Shown piece by piece: positions 32,917 to 43,414 of a stretch of DNA of 64,000 nt. A program made the translations under genes and the position numbers. The stretch is from assembly GCA_025359185.1 (NCBI GenBank), contig JANYHF010000064.1:23837-87836 (forward strand), in the 5' to 3' direction. Under the pieces are notes generated by a model that ran no database searches, had not been told where the DNA came from, and saw nothing but the letters and a program-made list of their open reading frames with translations. The DNA is from Hyphomicrobiaceae bacterium. GTDB lineage: Bacteria > Pseudomonadota > Alphaproteobacteria > Rhizobiales > Hyphomicrobiaceae. The first letter of the stretch is position 1. Each line of letters starts with the position of its first letter.

Positions 32917-35900
32917 TGTCTCAAGCACAGCCCGCGCGGGTCTTTACAATTCCGGCCGGGCTGCCGTTTTTGACGTACCTTGCCGAGGCCATACTGACCG
33001 GAGTGTTGCCCGTGGCAGGTGCCGCCCCGCCTGCCACGCTTGAACTGCCAAAAATGCTGGTGCTGCTGCCGACGCGCAGGGCCTGCCGTGCCCTCCAGGA
33101 TGCGTTCCTCACCGCCAGCAAGGGCCGGGCACTGCTGTTGCCACGCATACGCCCCATAGGTGAGGCTGACGAGGATGCGAGTCTGATTGGCGGAGGCCGC
33201 GATGGCATCTCGGGTTCTGGCGCCGAACTGGAGGTGCCACCGGCCATGGAAGGCATCGAGCGGCATCTGATGCTGACGTCATTGGTTCTGCGCTGGATTG
33301 AGACGCGGGGTGCGGCGGAGGACGAATTCTCGACGGTGTTACGGCAAACACCCGCCCAAGCCTCGGCTCTGGCGCGTGGCCTTGCGCGTCTGATGGATAT
33401 GGTGGAGACGGAGGGTGCGGACCTCGCGGACCTGGCTGGTCTCGCCCCGGCCGAGTTCTCGGCGCAATGGCAGCAGACGCTCGATTTCATGCAAATTTTG
33501 GCCGCGGCATGGCCCGCTATCTTAAGCGCAAGCGGCAAAATTTCGCCGGCCGAGCGGCGTAACCGGCTGCTGGATATGGAATGCGCGCGGCTGGCGGCGC
33601 ATCCGGGAGGCGGGCCGGTGATCGTGGCGGGCGTCACGGGCAGCATCCCGGCGACCGTGCGGCTGATGCAGACGGTCGCAAGTTTGCCCCAAGGCGCGCT
33701 GGTTCTGAGCGGGCTCGATCAGACGCTGCCGGACGATGCGTGGGCGGCAGTGGCGATGTCACCCTCGCATCCCCAGTTCCGGTTGGCGGCACTACTGAAC
33801 AAGCTGGAAATTAGCCGCAGTGGCGTCAGCGAATTGGTGGGGTCACCGGCTCTCGAAAGGTTCCGGTTTGTCGCCGAAGCATTGCGTCCTGCCGTAACGA
33901 CGGCAACCTGGCGGACGATCCGTGAGAGGATTGACGTGGGCCTGGCAGCGGGCGCGCTTCAGCAGATCACCCGCCTCGATGCGGGCAGTCCGGAAGAAGA
34001 GGCGGAGGCAGTTGCGCTCATTTTGCGCCACGCCGCTGACGATGCCTATGCCACCGCCGCCCTCGTCACGCCCGACCGGACGCTGGCCCGGCGCGTCGCC
34101 GTGCGCATGGCGAGCTGGGGCATCGCCGTTGATGATTCTGCGGGACGCCCCTTGTCCAAGACCGCGCCGGGCGTCATGCTCGATCTGGCCGCTGAGGCCG
34201 TCGTCCGCGACTGGCCGCCCGCTGTGATGATGGCACTGCTGAAGCATCCGTTGACGCGGCTGGGCCTGACCGTGGCCGAGGTCCGGCGTGGCGCGCGGAT
34301 GCTGGAACTGCGCACGCTGCGGCGGCCCTATCTTGGCCGGGGTCTCATGGGCATCCGCACCATGCTGCAGCAAAGTAGTGCCGATACGGTGGATCTGGAT
34401 GATAGCGAGCCACATCACGCGGCCATCTCCGGCATGTCGTCGCGTGACCGAGAACTTGCAATGACGGTGCTCGACCGTCTGGAGAAGGCGACGGCGACGT
34501 TTGCTCGGCTAAGGGCGAACGGCCCGTACTCCGTATTCGACATGATCCAGGCCCATATCGACATGAGCGAGGCCCTGGCCACCGACGAGACGGGCAGCCC
34601 CGATGCTCTTTGGGCGGAGGCCTCGGGCGAGGCCGTCGCGACCTTCTTTGCCAAACTACAAGCCGTCAGCAGCGTGCCGCTATCGATGCCGCTCGACGAC
34701 TATCCTGATTTCTACCGTAGCCTGATTGCCACCGAATCCGCCCGGCAGTTGCGCACCACGCATCCGCGCCTCGCCATTCTCGGGCCCTTCGAAGCGCGGT
34801 TGTTGCAACCCGATATCGTGATCCTCGGCGGCCTGAATGATGGCGTTTGGCCTGAGATCGCTGAGCCCGATCCGTGGCTCAACCGGCCGATGCTGGCGGC
34901 GCTCGGCCTGCCGCAGCCTGAGACGCGCATCGGCGACAGCGCGCATGACTTCGTGCAACTGCTCGGCGGTAGCAAGGTTTACCTCACCCGGGCCGCCAAA
35001 CTCGATGGCGCGCCGGCCGTGGCATCGCGCTGGCTGCTGCGTATTGAGGCGCTCTTGTCCGGCCTTGGAATTCCTGATGCGCTAGTGGGCGATCCGGCCC
35101 AACCCTGGCTCGGCTGGGCGCAGAACCAGAAGGCGCTGCCCGAGCATCGCCCGCGCCCTGCCCCCGAGCCGCGCCCGCCTTTGTCTGCGCGTCCGCGCAA
35201 ACTCAGTGTGACCCGCATTGAGCCCTGGATGGCGAACCCCTACGCGATCTTTGCTCGCGACATTCTCCGGCTGGAGCCGATGCCGGACCTTGGCGGCCCG
35301 CCTGAGGCGAGCGTGCGTGGGCGGATTATCCATCAGGCGCTGCATCGCTTTGCTGCGGCACATCCAGAGGCACTGCCTGCCGATGTTGCAGCCGAACTGA
35401 TCGCCGGCGCCGAGGCTGGCCTCACCAAGCTCGCCGCCCATCCGCGAGTTGCCGCGTTCTGGCGTCCGCGATTTGCGCGTTTTGCCGAGTGGTTCGCCGA
35501 GACCGAGCCATCACGCCGCATCGGGTTGCTGCGAACCGCGAGTGAAATCCGTGGCGCGCATGTGCTCGTGGCGCCGGGCGGGCCATTCCGGCTGACGGCC
35601 CGTGCCGACAGGATCGATACATTGAAGCAGGGTGGGCTCGTCATTACGGATTACAAGACCGGCACACCGCCCAAAGCCAAGCGTGTGCTTGACGGCACCG
35701 CGCCGCAACTTCCCTTGGAGGCGGCCATTGCCGTGGCGGGCGGGTTCGAGGGTATCGCGGCTGCACCGGTGATGGCACTGCGCTACATCGCGGCCAAGGG
35801 TGGTGAACCGCCCGGAGCCGAGCAGTCCATCACGGGCGAACATGTGATGGAACTGGCCGCCCAGACGCTGGCCGGTCTCGGACGACTGATTGCCCGCTTT

Positions 35901-36035
35901 GACGATCCGGCGACGCCTTATGCGGCGCTGCGGCGGCAGAGCTTCCAGGACAGCTACCGTTACGACGACTACGCCCATCTGGCCCGCGTTGCCGAATGGT
36001 CGCTGCTGGCGGAGGCGGACGGCGATGAGCAGTGA
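32916..36035 (+). CDS. addB: Double-strand break repair protein AddB
   Basis: 1039 residues, the helicase-like/nuclease subunit of AddAB, which resects DNA ends to load RecA at Chi-type sites. The N-terminus shows MLVLLPTRRACRALQDAF, which in alphaproteobacterial AddB stands in for a classic Walker A. The middle has GPFEARLLQPDIVILGGLNDGVWP. The C-terminal RecB-type nuclease has RGRIIHQALHRF, LTARADRID and VITDYKTGTPP (catalytic D and K). Start ATG 32916 overlaps the murU stop, and the gene overlaps addA by 11 bases. This is the alphaproteobacterial subtype rather than the Firmicutes AddB, and length and order agree. Confidence 0.95.
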   Translation: MSQAQPARVFTIPAGLPFLTYLAEAILTGVLPVAGAAPPATLELPKMLVLLPTRRACRALQDAFLTASKGRALLLPRIRPIGEADEDASLIGGGRDGISGSGAELEVPPAMEGIERHLMLTSLVLRWIETRGAAEDEFSTVLRQTPAQASALARGLARLMDMVETEGADLADLAGLAPAEFSAQWQQTLDFMQILAAAWPAILSASGKISPAERRNRLLDMECARLAAHPGGGPVIVAGVTGSIPATVRLMQTVASLPQGALVLSGLDQTLPDDAWAAVAMSPSHPQFRLAALLNKLEISRSGVSELVGSPALERFRFVAEALRPAVTTATWRTIRERIDVGLAAGALQQITRLDAGSPEEEAEAVALILRHAADDAYATAALVTPDRTLARRVAVRMASWGIAVDDSAGRPLSKTAPGVMLDLAAEAVVRDWPPAVMMALLKHPLTRLGLTVAEVRRGARMLELRTLRRPYLGRGLMGIRTMLQQSSADTVDLDDSEPHHAAISGMSSRDRELAMTVLDRLEKATATFARLRANGPYSVFDMIQAHIDMSEALATDETGSPDALWAEASGEAVATFFAKLQAVSSVPLSMPLDDYPDFYRSLIATESARQLRTTHPRLAILGPFEARLLQPDIVILGGLNDGVWPEIAEPDPWLNRPMLAALGLPQPETRIGDSAHDFVQLLGGSKVYLTRAAKLDGAPAVASRWLLRIEALLSGLGIPDALVGDPAQPWLGWAQNQKALPEHRPRPAPEPRPPLSARPRKLSVTRIEPWMANPYAIFARDILRLEPMPDLGGPPEASVRGRIIHQALHRFAAAHPEALPADVAAELIAGAEAGLTKLAAHPRVAAFWRPRFARFAEWFAETEPSRRIGLLRTASEIRGAHVLVAPGGPFRLTARADRIDTLKQGGLVITDYKTGTPPKAKRVLDGTAPQLPLEAAIAVAGGFEGIAAAPVMALRYIAAKGGEPPGAEQSITGEHVMELAAQTLAGLGRLIARFDDPATPYAALRRQSFQDSYRYDDYAHLARVAEWSLLAEADGDEQ

Positions 36036-39000
36036 CACCGTAACTCAGCTGACGGAGCGCTTTCAGCGGCAGGCAACCGATCCTGGTGCCTCGGCCTGGG
36101 TCAGCGCCAATGCAGGGACAGGTAAAACTTACGTCCTGGTCCGCCGTGTGCTGCGTTTGCTGTTGTCGGGTTCTGAGCCTGCGCGCATCCTTTGCCTCAC
36201 CTTTACCAAGGCGGCGGCGGCCGAGATGAAGAACCGCCTCTTCCAGAAGATGTCCGAATGGGCGACGGCTGATAGCTCACGGCTCACGGTGGACCTTGTT
36301 GAGTTGCTCGGACACTCACCGTCGCAAACCGAGCAGGATCTCGCACGCACCCTGTTCGCGGCCTCTCTCGAGTCGCCCGGCGGCCTGAAAGTGCAGACGA
36401 TCCATGCCTTTTGCGAGCGCTTGTTGCAGCGCTTTCCATTGGAGGCGGGCCTGTCGCCAGGCTTCAGCGTGCTCGATCAGGAGCAGACCGACGCTCTGCT
36501 ACGGGCGAGCATCGAGGTCGTGCTGACGGAGGCGACGTCGCGGGCTGGCCCGGCGCAAGAGGCCTTGCAGACCGTGATTGCCCACGCCAACGAGGGGCAG
36601 TTCGACGGACTGCTGATTGAGGCAGTTAAACAGCGCGATTCCATCCGCGAGGTGCTGCGGCGGGCGACAACCGGCGACGATCCGTTTGCCGAAATCGAGG
36701 CGCGGCTGCGAAAGCATTTGGGTGTACCACTGGGAGAATCGGCAGACAGCCTGGACACCAAATGTGTTGGTCTGATTTCAACAACCGATGCCGGTGCGAT
36801 CCACGAGGCTCTGCTCACTGGCAGCGCGATGGACGTGAAGGCCGCTGATCTGCTTTCAGCTGTTCTCATCGCCCGCTCGCAACGTGAGCGGATCGTTGCG
36901 CTTGAGACCTATCTGCTCACTAAGGACGGCACACCCCGCGCCAAGCCGATGACCAAAGCCGTGGCCACAGCCCATCCCGAACTGGACAGCCTCATCCGGC
37001 GCGCCGCCGATGAGGCTCTTGGTCTGCGGCACCAGCGGCAGGGCCTTGCTGTCGCCTCGGCAACTGCGGCACTGTTGCGGCTTGCTGACGCCGCTATCGG
37101 TCATTATGCGGATGGCAAATCACGGGCTGCCGCACTCGATTATGATGACCTGATCAGCAAGACTGCCAACCTGCTCTCGTCTTCGGGCGATACCCAATGG
37201 GTGCTCTATAAGCTCGATGGCGGCCTCGACCACATCCTGGTCGATGAGGCGCAGGATACCGGGCCGCTGCCCTGGCGCATCGTTACGGCGCTGGCGGATG
37301 AGTTCTTCGCCAATGCCGGCGCTGGCGCCACCTTGAGAACAGTGTTTGCTGTGGGGGACGAAAAGCAGTCCATTTACGGCTTCCAGGGCGCGGCGCCGGA
37401 AATGTTTGAGCGCACCGGCCGCGATTTTGAGGCGCTCGCCAAGGCCGCCGGCACGCCGTATGCGCGCGTTCCGCTGACGCTATCGTTCCGTACCGTCGCG
37501 CCAGTTCTATCGGCCGTAGACGCTGTGTTTGCCACCGCCGAAGCGGCGGCCGGTCTCACAGCGAGCGGTGAAGCCGTTCGGCACGCCGTGCACAGATTGG
37601 GGCACGCGGGCACCGTCGAGATCTGGCCTACGGAACTGCCGCAAGAGGTGGTGGCCGAGGAGCCTTGGTCGCCCATAGCAGGCACCGGGGGTAGCGCGCC
37701 TGCAAACCGCTTGGCCGCGCGCATTGCCGATACCATCGCCGGTTGGATTTCGCGCGGAGAACGTCTGGCATCGGAAGACCGGCCCATCAGGGCAGGCGAC
37801 GTGCTCATCTTGTTGCGCAAACGCCAGCCTTTTGCTCCGGCGATGATCCGGGCACTGAAGGCTCGCGGCCTTCCCGTGGCAGGCGCCGACCGTATCCGTG
37901 TCACTGAACAGATCGCCGTCGAGGACTTGGTCGCACTCGGCCGGTTTCTGCTGCTGCCAGAGGACGATCTCGCACTCGCCAGCGCCTTGAAAAGCCCGCT
38001 GTTCGGGCTCGATGACGACGATCTTTTCCATATCGGTTACGCCCGCAAAGGCTCGCTTTGGGGCACCTTGCAGCGCAAGGCCGCTGGCGAGCCGCGCTTG
38101 GCCGAGGTGGCCGGCACGCTCAAACGATGGCGGTCGGAGGCCGACTTTCTGCCCCCGTTTGAATTCTTCAAGCGGCTGCTCGACAAGGATGGCAGGCGCG
38201 CGCGGCTGCTGACACGACTCGGTCCTGAAGCCGGCGACGCCATCGACGAATTCCTCAATCTCGCTATTCGGTTTGACACGGATGAACCGCCATCGTTGCA
38301 AGGGTTCCTGGATTGGCTCGGCCGCGCCAGCCCCGAAATCAAGCGCGATATGGATCAGGGCCGCAATGAAATCCGGATCATGACGGTCCATGGTGCCAAA
38401 GGACTGGAGGCGCCGATCGTGTTCCTGCCTGACACCTGCTCTGTTCGCGGGATGCGCGGCGCGCCCTTGCTTCCATTGGCAGAGGGCGAGCCGCCGGTTT
38501 GGCTGATCAAAGGCGCGACCCAGCTTGACGCCGTCAACGGTGCCAAGACGGCGCGTGCTGACAAAGACCGGCACGAGCGCAACCGGCTGCTCTACGTGGC
38601 CATGACCCGCGCCCGCGACCAGCTCTATATCGGCGGCTTCGAAGGGACCCGTGGCCGCGAACCGGGCTGCTGGTACGATCTGATCCTGAATGCCTTGCAG
38701 CCGATGTGCGAGGTTTATCCACAGGCAGACGGTCCGCCGTTACTTCGTCTGCAATCGCCGCAAACTGTACCACCTAAGCCGGTCCAGAGCGGTCCTGAAA
38801 CGGCAGGTGCACTCCTGCCCTATCCTGATTGGGCGCTGCGCCATGCACCGCGTGCCGAAGCCCGGACTGTGCCGCTGGCTCCGTCGCGGCTTGCGCCGCT
38901 TGATACCGAGGAGGGTAGCGGTGTGGCGCCGCCAACCGAAGCTGTCGCCAGTCCGCGGGGCCTGGCCACCGGCAATCGCTTTTTGCGCGGCACCCTTACG

Positions 39001-39510
39001 CACGCACTGCTCCAGCATTTGCCAAGCCTTGCCGCGAAGAACCGGAAGGCGGCCGCTGAGCGCTTCCTCAAGATGCGCGCCCCAGATCTGCCTGCCAAGG
39101 TTCGCACCAGCATTATTGGGGAAGTGCTGGCTATTCTGGATCACCCAGAATTTGCCCCGGTCTTCGGTCCGAGATCAGTCGCCGAAGTGCCGGTGGTCGC
39201 CGAAATTCCGCTGCCGGACGGGCAGCCCGTGCGCATCGCAGGGCAGATCGACCGGCTGTTCGCCCAAGATGGATTCGTAACCATTATCGACTTCAAAACC
39301 AACCGGCCGCCGCCCCTGGATCTGGCCAGTGTGCCGCAGACCTATCTGTTGCAGCTGGCCGCCTACCGGCTTGCGATACGGCGCATTTACCGAACAGAGA
39401 TTGTTCGCGCGGCCCTACTGTGGACCGACGGCGCGCGCTTGATGGAGGTGCCCGCGGATCTGCTCGATGATCACGAGAAAGCGCTTCTGTCTGGCCGGCC
39501 ATGGTCTTGA
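36025..39510 (+). CDS. addA: Double-strand break repair helicase AddA
   Basis: An 1161-residue UvrD/RecB-family helicase-nuclease, partner of AddB. It has Walker A SANAGTGKTYVLVRRVL near residue 32, motif Ia KVQTIHAFCERLLQRFP, Walker B HILVDEAQDTGPLPW, the QSIYGFQGA motif, MTVHGAKGLEAPIV, LLYVAMTRARDQLYI, and a C-terminal nuclease with LTHALLQHLP, IAGQIDRLF and TIIDFKTNRPP. All helicase motifs and the nuclease D...D.K core are present, so both activities are expected. It starts inside the last codons of addB (11-base overlap). trxA follows after 90 bases. Confidence 0.96.
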   Translation: MSSDTVTQLTERFQRQATDPGASAWVSANAGTGKTYVLVRRVLRLLLSGSEPARILCLTFTKAAAAEMKNRLFQKMSEWATADSSRLTVDLVELLGHSPSQTEQDLARTLFAASLESPGGLKVQTIHAFCERLLQRFPLEAGLSPGFSVLDQEQTDALLRASIEVVLTEATSRAGPAQEALQTVIAHANEGQFDGLLIEAVKQRDSIREVLRRATTGDDPFAEIEARLRKHLGVPLGESADSLDTKCVGLISTTDAGAIHEALLTGSAMDVKAADLLSAVLIARSQRERIVALETYLLTKDGTPRAKPMTKAVATAHPELDSLIRRAADEALGLRHQRQGLAVASATAALLRLADAAIGHYADGKSRAAALDYDDLISKTANLLSSSGDTQWVLYKLDGGLDHILVDEAQDTGPLPWRIVTALADEFFANAGAGATLRTVFAVGDEKQSIYGFQGAAPEMFERTGRDFEALAKAAGTPYARVPLTLSFRTVAPVLSAVDAVFATAEAAAGLTASGEAVRHAVHRLGHAGTVEIWPTELPQEVVAEEPWSPIAGTGGSAPANRLAARIADTIAGWISRGERLASEDRPIRAGDVLILLRKRQPFAPAMIRALKARGLPVAGADRIRVTEQIAVEDLVALGRFLLLPEDDLALASALKSPLFGLDDDDLFHIGYARKGSLWGTLQRKAAGEPRLAEVAGTLKRWRSEADFLPPFEFFKRLLDKDGRRARLLTRLGPEAGDAIDEFLNLAIRFDTDEPPSLQGFLDWLGRASPEIKRDMDQGRNEIRIMTVHGAKGLEAPIVFLPDTCSVRGMRGAPLLPLAEGEPPVWLIKGATQLDAVNGAKTARADKDRHERNRLLYVAMTRARDQLYIGGFEGTRGREPGCWYDLILNALQPMCEVYPQADGPPLLRLQSPQTVPPKPVQSGPETAGALLPYPDWALRHAPRAEARTVPLAPSRLAPLDTEEGSGVAPPTEAVASPRGLATGNRFLRGTLTHALLQHLPSLAAKNRKAAAERFLKMRAPDLPAKVRTSIIGEVLAILDHPEFAPVFGPRSVAEVPVVAEIPLPDGQPVRIAGQIDRLFAQDGFVTIIDFKTNRPPPLDLASVPQTYLLQLAAYRLAIRRIYRTEIVRAALLWTDGARLMEVPADLLDDHEKALLSGRPWS

Positions 39511-39600
39511 CGTTCGACGGCCGCAACCATACCTATTCCTGTGACCGCATGGGCAGGCGAATCGCGCTGCCCGATTTCGCCGGCAGGAGATAAAGACAAC

Positions 39601-39921
39601 ATGAGCACGTTGGCCATTACCGATAAGTCGTTCGATGCTGAAGTCGCTAAGTCCAATATTCCTGTCGTCGTCGACTTTTGGGCGGAATGGTGCGGCCCAT
39701 GCAAGGCCATCGGGCCAGCGCTGGAAGAGATCGCCAAAGAAATGGGCGGCAAGGTGAAAATCACCAAGCTGAACATTGATGAGAATCCGGGTGTGACGGA
39801 GAAGTTCCACATCCGCGCCATCCCGACACTGATGGTGTTCAAGGGCGGCGAGGTTGCCGCAACGCAGACGGGTGCTCTGCCCAAAAATAAATTGTCCGAG
39901 TGGATCGCAAAGTCGATCTAG
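39601..39921 (+). CDS. trxA: Thioredoxin
   Basis: A 106-residue standard thioredoxin with the redox site FWAEWCGPCKAIGP and the cis-proline in RAIPTLMVF. It reduces disulfides in ribonucleotide reductase, PAPS reductase and others, using thioredoxin reductase. ATG 39601 is chosen; the preceding 20 in-frame residues lack family similarity. GGAGATAAAGACAAC gives the ribosome site. It follows addA on the same strand and faces folC, and its terminator overlaps the folC 3' end. Confidence 0.97.
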   Translation: MSTLAITDKSFDAEVAKSNIPVVVDFWAEWCGPCKAIGPALEEIAKEMGGKVKITKLNIDENPGVTEKFHIRAIPTLMVFKGGEVAATQTGALPKNKLSEWIAKSI

Positions 39922-39953
39922 CTGTCGCACGGCCGGTCACTCTACAACTGTCT

Positions 39954-39990
39954 AACGGGCCTCAGCCACCGCCGGCGAGGCCCGTTCGTT
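39954..39990 (+). terminator. trxA terminator overlapping the 3' end of folC
   Basis: AACGGGCCTC (39954-39963) pairs perfectly with GAGGCCCGTT (39977-39986), followed by CGTTTTGC. The stem includes part of the convergent folC stop codon (39962-39964), so the two transcripts share this structure. Confidence 0.75.
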
Positions 39991-41341
39991 TTGCGGCTGC
40001 GACTGCTTCGGCATCTGCGGCAAGTGATGAGCCCGCCAGATGCAGCGACCCGCAGATCAGCACACGGACCGGCTTGGCATTGGCGCGGACAGCAATGGCC
40101 GCTAAGGCGTCCGCGATGCCGTTGGCCGGCTGACTGAAGATGCCCTCTGCCTCGGCCGCGCGCACAATGCCGGATGGGAGATGAGAGCCGACATAGGCGC
40201 GCGAGACGTCCGGCAGCATGATGCCGGTCACGCTGCGGGCGACGCCACGAAAAGGCTTCAGATAGGCGTCGAGCCGCTTGGACTGCAACATGCCGAGCAA
40301 CAGATGCAGCGGCTTAGGCACCCTCTCCTCCATCTCGGCCATGGCCTGGGCGATGACGGCGGCGGAGGCGGCGTTGTGCCCGCCATCGAGCCAGAGTTCG
40401 GAACCCTCCGGCAACACGGCGCAAAGGCCGTTTCGCGGCAAACGTTGCAACCGGCCTGGCCAGTCAGCCTGGGTGAGGCCTTTGGCGATGGCCTTCTCGC
40501 CCGGAGCCAGCACGCCCATTCTCAATGCTACGGCCACAGCCAACCCGGCATTGTCGATTTGATGCCGCCCCATCAGGTTCGGCAGCGGCAGATCCAACAA
40601 TCCGCCCTCGTCCTGAAAGACAAGGCGGCCATGCTGTTCGTAGGCGTCCCACTCCTGGCCATGCTCGATCAGTGGCACATGTAAGGCCGCAGCGATTGCG
40701 CGCAAACGGTCGAGTGCTTCCGGTTGCTGGCGCGCAACAATACACGGCGTGTCCGGCTTCAGGATGCCCGCCTTCTCCGCCGCAATTGCACTCAGTGAAC
40801 TGCCAAGAAATTCCACGTGATCGATGCCGATTGGTGTCAACACCGTGAGCAGCGGTTTCGCCACAACATTGGTGGCATCGAGCCGCCCGCCGAGGCCGGT
40901 TTCCAGCAGCAGCAAATCTGCAGGAGTGCCGGCGAATGCCAGGAGAGCCGCCGCCGTCTCGCCCTCAAATGACGTCAAAGGAGCAGATGCATTGGCGGCG
41001 AGCACGCGCGCAAGCGTCTTGGTGAGCCCGGTTTCCGAAATAGCTTCGCTGGCACCAGCGCCGGACGCTAGCCGAATGCATTCATGCAAGTTATGGAGCG
41101 GTGGCGAGTGATACGAGTGCACGCGCCGGCCGTCCGCCTCCAGCATGGCGCGCAGGAACGCGATCAGCGAACCCTTGGCGTTGGTACCCGCGACGTGGAT
41201 AACAGGGGGCAGGTGCTGCTCGGGATTTCCCAAAGCCGTCAGCAGGCGGCGCATTCGGTCAAGTGTCAGATCGATGCGCTGCTTGTGCAGGCCACGCAAG
41301 GCGAGGAGGAGGGCTGCGCTGCCTGGCTGAACGACCGTCAT
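39962..41341 (-). CDS. folC: Bifunctional dihydrofolate/folylpolyglutamate synthase
   Basis: 459 residues from ATG 41341; an upstream ATG at 41416 would extend into accD. It joins dihydropteroate to glutamate and adds further glutamates to folates. The motifs HVAGTNAKGSLIAFLRAML (P-loop), SYHSPPLHNLHECIRL, LLETGLGGRLDATNVV, TPIGIDHVEFLGSSLSAIAAEKAGI and DGGHNAASAAV follow Mur-ligase-type order. Tryptophan and fatty acid genes lie upstream in the alphaproteobacterial order accD-folC. The next gene, trxA, is convergent. Confidence 0.95.
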   Translation of the reverse strand: MTVVQPGSAALLLALRGLHKQRIDLTLDRMRRLLTALGNPEQHLPPVIHVAGTNAKGSLIAFLRAMLEADGRRVHSYHSPPLHNLHECIRLASGAGASEAISETGLTKTLARVLAANASAPLTSFEGETAAALLAFAGTPADLLLLETGLGGRLDATNVVAKPLLTVLTPIGIDHVEFLGSSLSAIAAEKAGILKPDTPCIVARQQPEALDRLRAIAAALHVPLIEHGQEWDAYEQHGRLVFQDEGGLLDLPLPNLMGRHQIDNAGLAVAVALRMGVLAPGEKAIAKGLTQADWPGRLQRLPRNGLCAVLPEGSELWLDGGHNAASAAVIAQAMAEMEERVPKPLHLLLGMLQSKRLDAYLKPFRGVARSVTGIMLPDVSRAYVGSHLPSGIVRAAEAEGIFSQPANGIADALAAIAVRANAKPVRVLICGSLHLAGSSLAADAEAVAAAKRTGLAGGG

Positions 41342-41375
41342 GGCAGGGACCGGGCAAATATGCCGGACGGCATCC

Positions 41376-42443
41376 TCAGGACGGCTTGCCCGGCTTCGGA
41401 CGGTTTGGGTCAACACCCGCGCCCGTCGTCGCCTTCATCATCGCGGCCAATGTTTGAGCTGCCGTCTGTGCCTTCACCTCGATTGGCTTGCCTGCTCCTT
41501 TGGCCGGCGCCGGCAGGGCTGCCATTGCAGGCTCGCCCTGCGTGACCGCATTCTGCACGACTTCGGCAGCGACGATTTCACGCTTTGCGAGCGGCGCCTG
41601 ACGCATGAACAGACGGCACAACCGGCTGAGAGTCGTACGAAGATTATGGCGATGAACAACCATATCGACCATGCCGTGCGCCAACAGATACTCCGCTCGC
41701 TGAAAGCCTTCTGGCAGCTGCTCACGAATGGTCTGCTCGATCACGCGCGGGCCAGCAAATCCAATCAGCGCCCCGGGCTCGGCGACATGCACATCGCCTA
41801 GCATCGCGTAGGACGCCGTGACGCCGCCAGTCGTAGGGTGGGTCAAAACGACGATATAGGGCAGCCGCTCCTTGCGCAGGCGCTGCACGGCAACCGTCGT
41901 GCGTGGCATCTGCATCAGCGACAACATCCCTTCTTGCATCCGCGCACCACCGGACGCAGCGAAAATCACGAAGGGAGTTCTGTTCTCAACGGCTCGCATC
42001 ATGCCCATGACGACGGCCTCGCCAGCCGCCATGCCAAGCGATCCACCCATGAAGCGGAAGTCCTGCACCGCAGCGACCACAGGCAAATCGTCCAATGTAC
42101 CTTCGCCAACAGCGACGGCATCCTGCAAGCCGGTCTCTTCGCGCGCATCGCGGAGGCGGTCGGTGTAGCGGCGCTCGTCGCGGAATTTCAGCGGGTCAAG
42201 TGCGACCTCCGGTACTGGCAACTGCTCAAACACGCCGCCATCGAAAAAGCTGGCGAACCGCTCCTTGGCACCCATGCGCATGTGAAAATTGGAGCCGGGC
42301 ATCACAAACTGATTGGCCTCCAGGTCCTTGTAATAGACCATCTGGCCGGTCTCGGGGCATTTGACCCAGAGATTGTCTGGCGTTTCGCGTTTGCGCCAGA
42401 TGCCACGGATCTTGGGACGAACAACGCTGCTGATCCAGTTCAC
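41376..42443 (-). CDS. accD: Acetyl-CoA carboxylase carboxyltransferase subunit beta
   Basis: 355 residues, from GTG 42443 ([18 protein letters not shown]); the longer ATG start at 42566 adds residues unlike AccD. AccD with AccA transfers carboxyl from biotin to acetyl-CoA. It shows [63 protein letters not shown] and [14 protein letters not shown]. The N-terminal zinc ribbon of E. coli AccD has four cysteines, but here only the first is left ([12 protein letters not shown]), as in several alphaproteobacteria, so no zinc site is expected. A ~60-residue Ala/Pro/Lys-rich tail follows the core. Confidence 0.95.
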   Translation of the reverse strand: MNWISSVVRPKIRGIWRKRETPDNLWVKCPETGQMVYYKDLEANQFVMPGSNFHMRMGAKERFASFFDGGVFEQLPVPEVALDPLKFRDERRYTDRLRDAREETGLQDAVAVGEGTLDDLPVVAAVQDFRFMGGSLGMAAGEAVVMGMMRAVENRTPFVIFAASGGARMQEGMLSLMQMPRTTVAVQRLRKERLPYIVVLTHPTTGGVTASYAMLGDVHVAEPGALIGFAGPRVIEQTIREQLPEGFQRAEYLLAHGMVDMVVHRHNLRTTLSRLCRLFMRQAPLAKREIVAAEVVQNAVTQGEPAMAALPAPAKGAGKPIEVKAQTAAQTLAAMMKATTGAGVDPNRPKPGKPS

Positions 42444-42585
42444 GGGTTCGGGCCTCTTAGAGTTTGGGCTTTGCCACAACTTATGTTCAGCCAAATGGAG
42501 GCTGCACCTTGAAGCGGCAAGGCCGCAGGTGTCGCACGTCACTATACCATCTTGACGACGACTCACAGAAAAACTGTTCCGCAGG

Positions 42586-43413
42586 TTAATCCTTTGTTAG
42601 CGCTTGGGAAAGGCCCTGCACGACTTTTACCACAGATGTCACGGTTGTGCGGCTTGGCTTTTGGTCTTTGCCCAGGCTGTCAGCAATGGCTGAAACCAGG
42701 GCGGAGCCGACGACGACCGCATCGGCACCGGCCGCGATTGCCTTTGCCTGCTCGGGCGTTTTGACACCGAAACCGACGGCGACCGGGAGCGAGGTCTGGC
42801 GTTTGATCCTGGCCACTTGTTTGTGTACGGCATAAACATCTGGCGCAGCGGTGCCGGTAATGCCGGTGATGGAAACGTAGTAGACGAAGCCTGAGCTGTT
42901 GGCGAGCACGGCGGGGAGCCGTTTGTCGTCGGTTGTGGGTGTCGCAAGACGGATGAAGTTGAGGCCGCGTTTGATGGCGGGCAGGCAGAGTTCATCGTCA
43001 GCCTCGGGAGGAATGTCGACGATGATAAGGCCGTCGACACCGGCTGCGGCGGCGTCCTCGACGAACGTCTCGGCCGGGTAGACAAAGATCGGATTGTAGT
43101 AGCCCATGAGGACGATGGGTGTGGTGGTGTCCGCCTTCCGGAAATCGCGCACCAGCTCCAAGGTATGCGCCATTTTGTGGCCTGCCCTGAGCGCACGTAG
43201 GGATGACGCCTGGATCGCCGGACCGTCGGCCATCGGATCGCTGAACGGCATCCCGAGTTCAATGATATCGGCGCCAGCGCCGGGCAGCGCCATCAGGATC
43301 TCGCGCGCTGTGGCGAGGTCGGGATCGCCAGCCGTGATGAAGGTGATGAGAGCAGCGCGCTTTTTGGCCTTGAGATCGGCAAAGCGGGCCTCGATGCGGG
43401 TTCGTTGTGTCAT
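42586..43413 (-). CDS. trpA: Tryptophan synthase alpha chain
   Basis: A 275-residue TIM barrel that cleaves indole-3-glycerol phosphate to indole and G3P. Catalytic glutamate and aspartate are in [17 protein letters not shown]. Other motifs are [58 protein letters not shown] and [10 protein letters not shown]. Start ATG 43413 lies one base after the trpB stop, so they are translationally coupled. Confidence 0.98.
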   Translation of the reverse strand: MTQRTRIEARFADLKAKKRAALITFITAGDPDLATAREILMALPGAGADIIELGMPFSDPMADGPAIQASSLRALRAGHKMAHTLELVRDFRKADTTTPIVLMGYYNPIFVYPAETFVEDAAAAGVDGLIIVDIPPEADDELCLPAIKRGLNFIRLATPTTDDKRLPAVLANSSGFVYYVSITGITGTAAPDVYAVHKQVARIKRQTSLPVAVGFGVKTPEQAKAIAAGADAVVVGSALVSAIADSLGKDQKPSRTTVTSVVKVVQGLSQALTKD

Positions 43414-43414
43414 G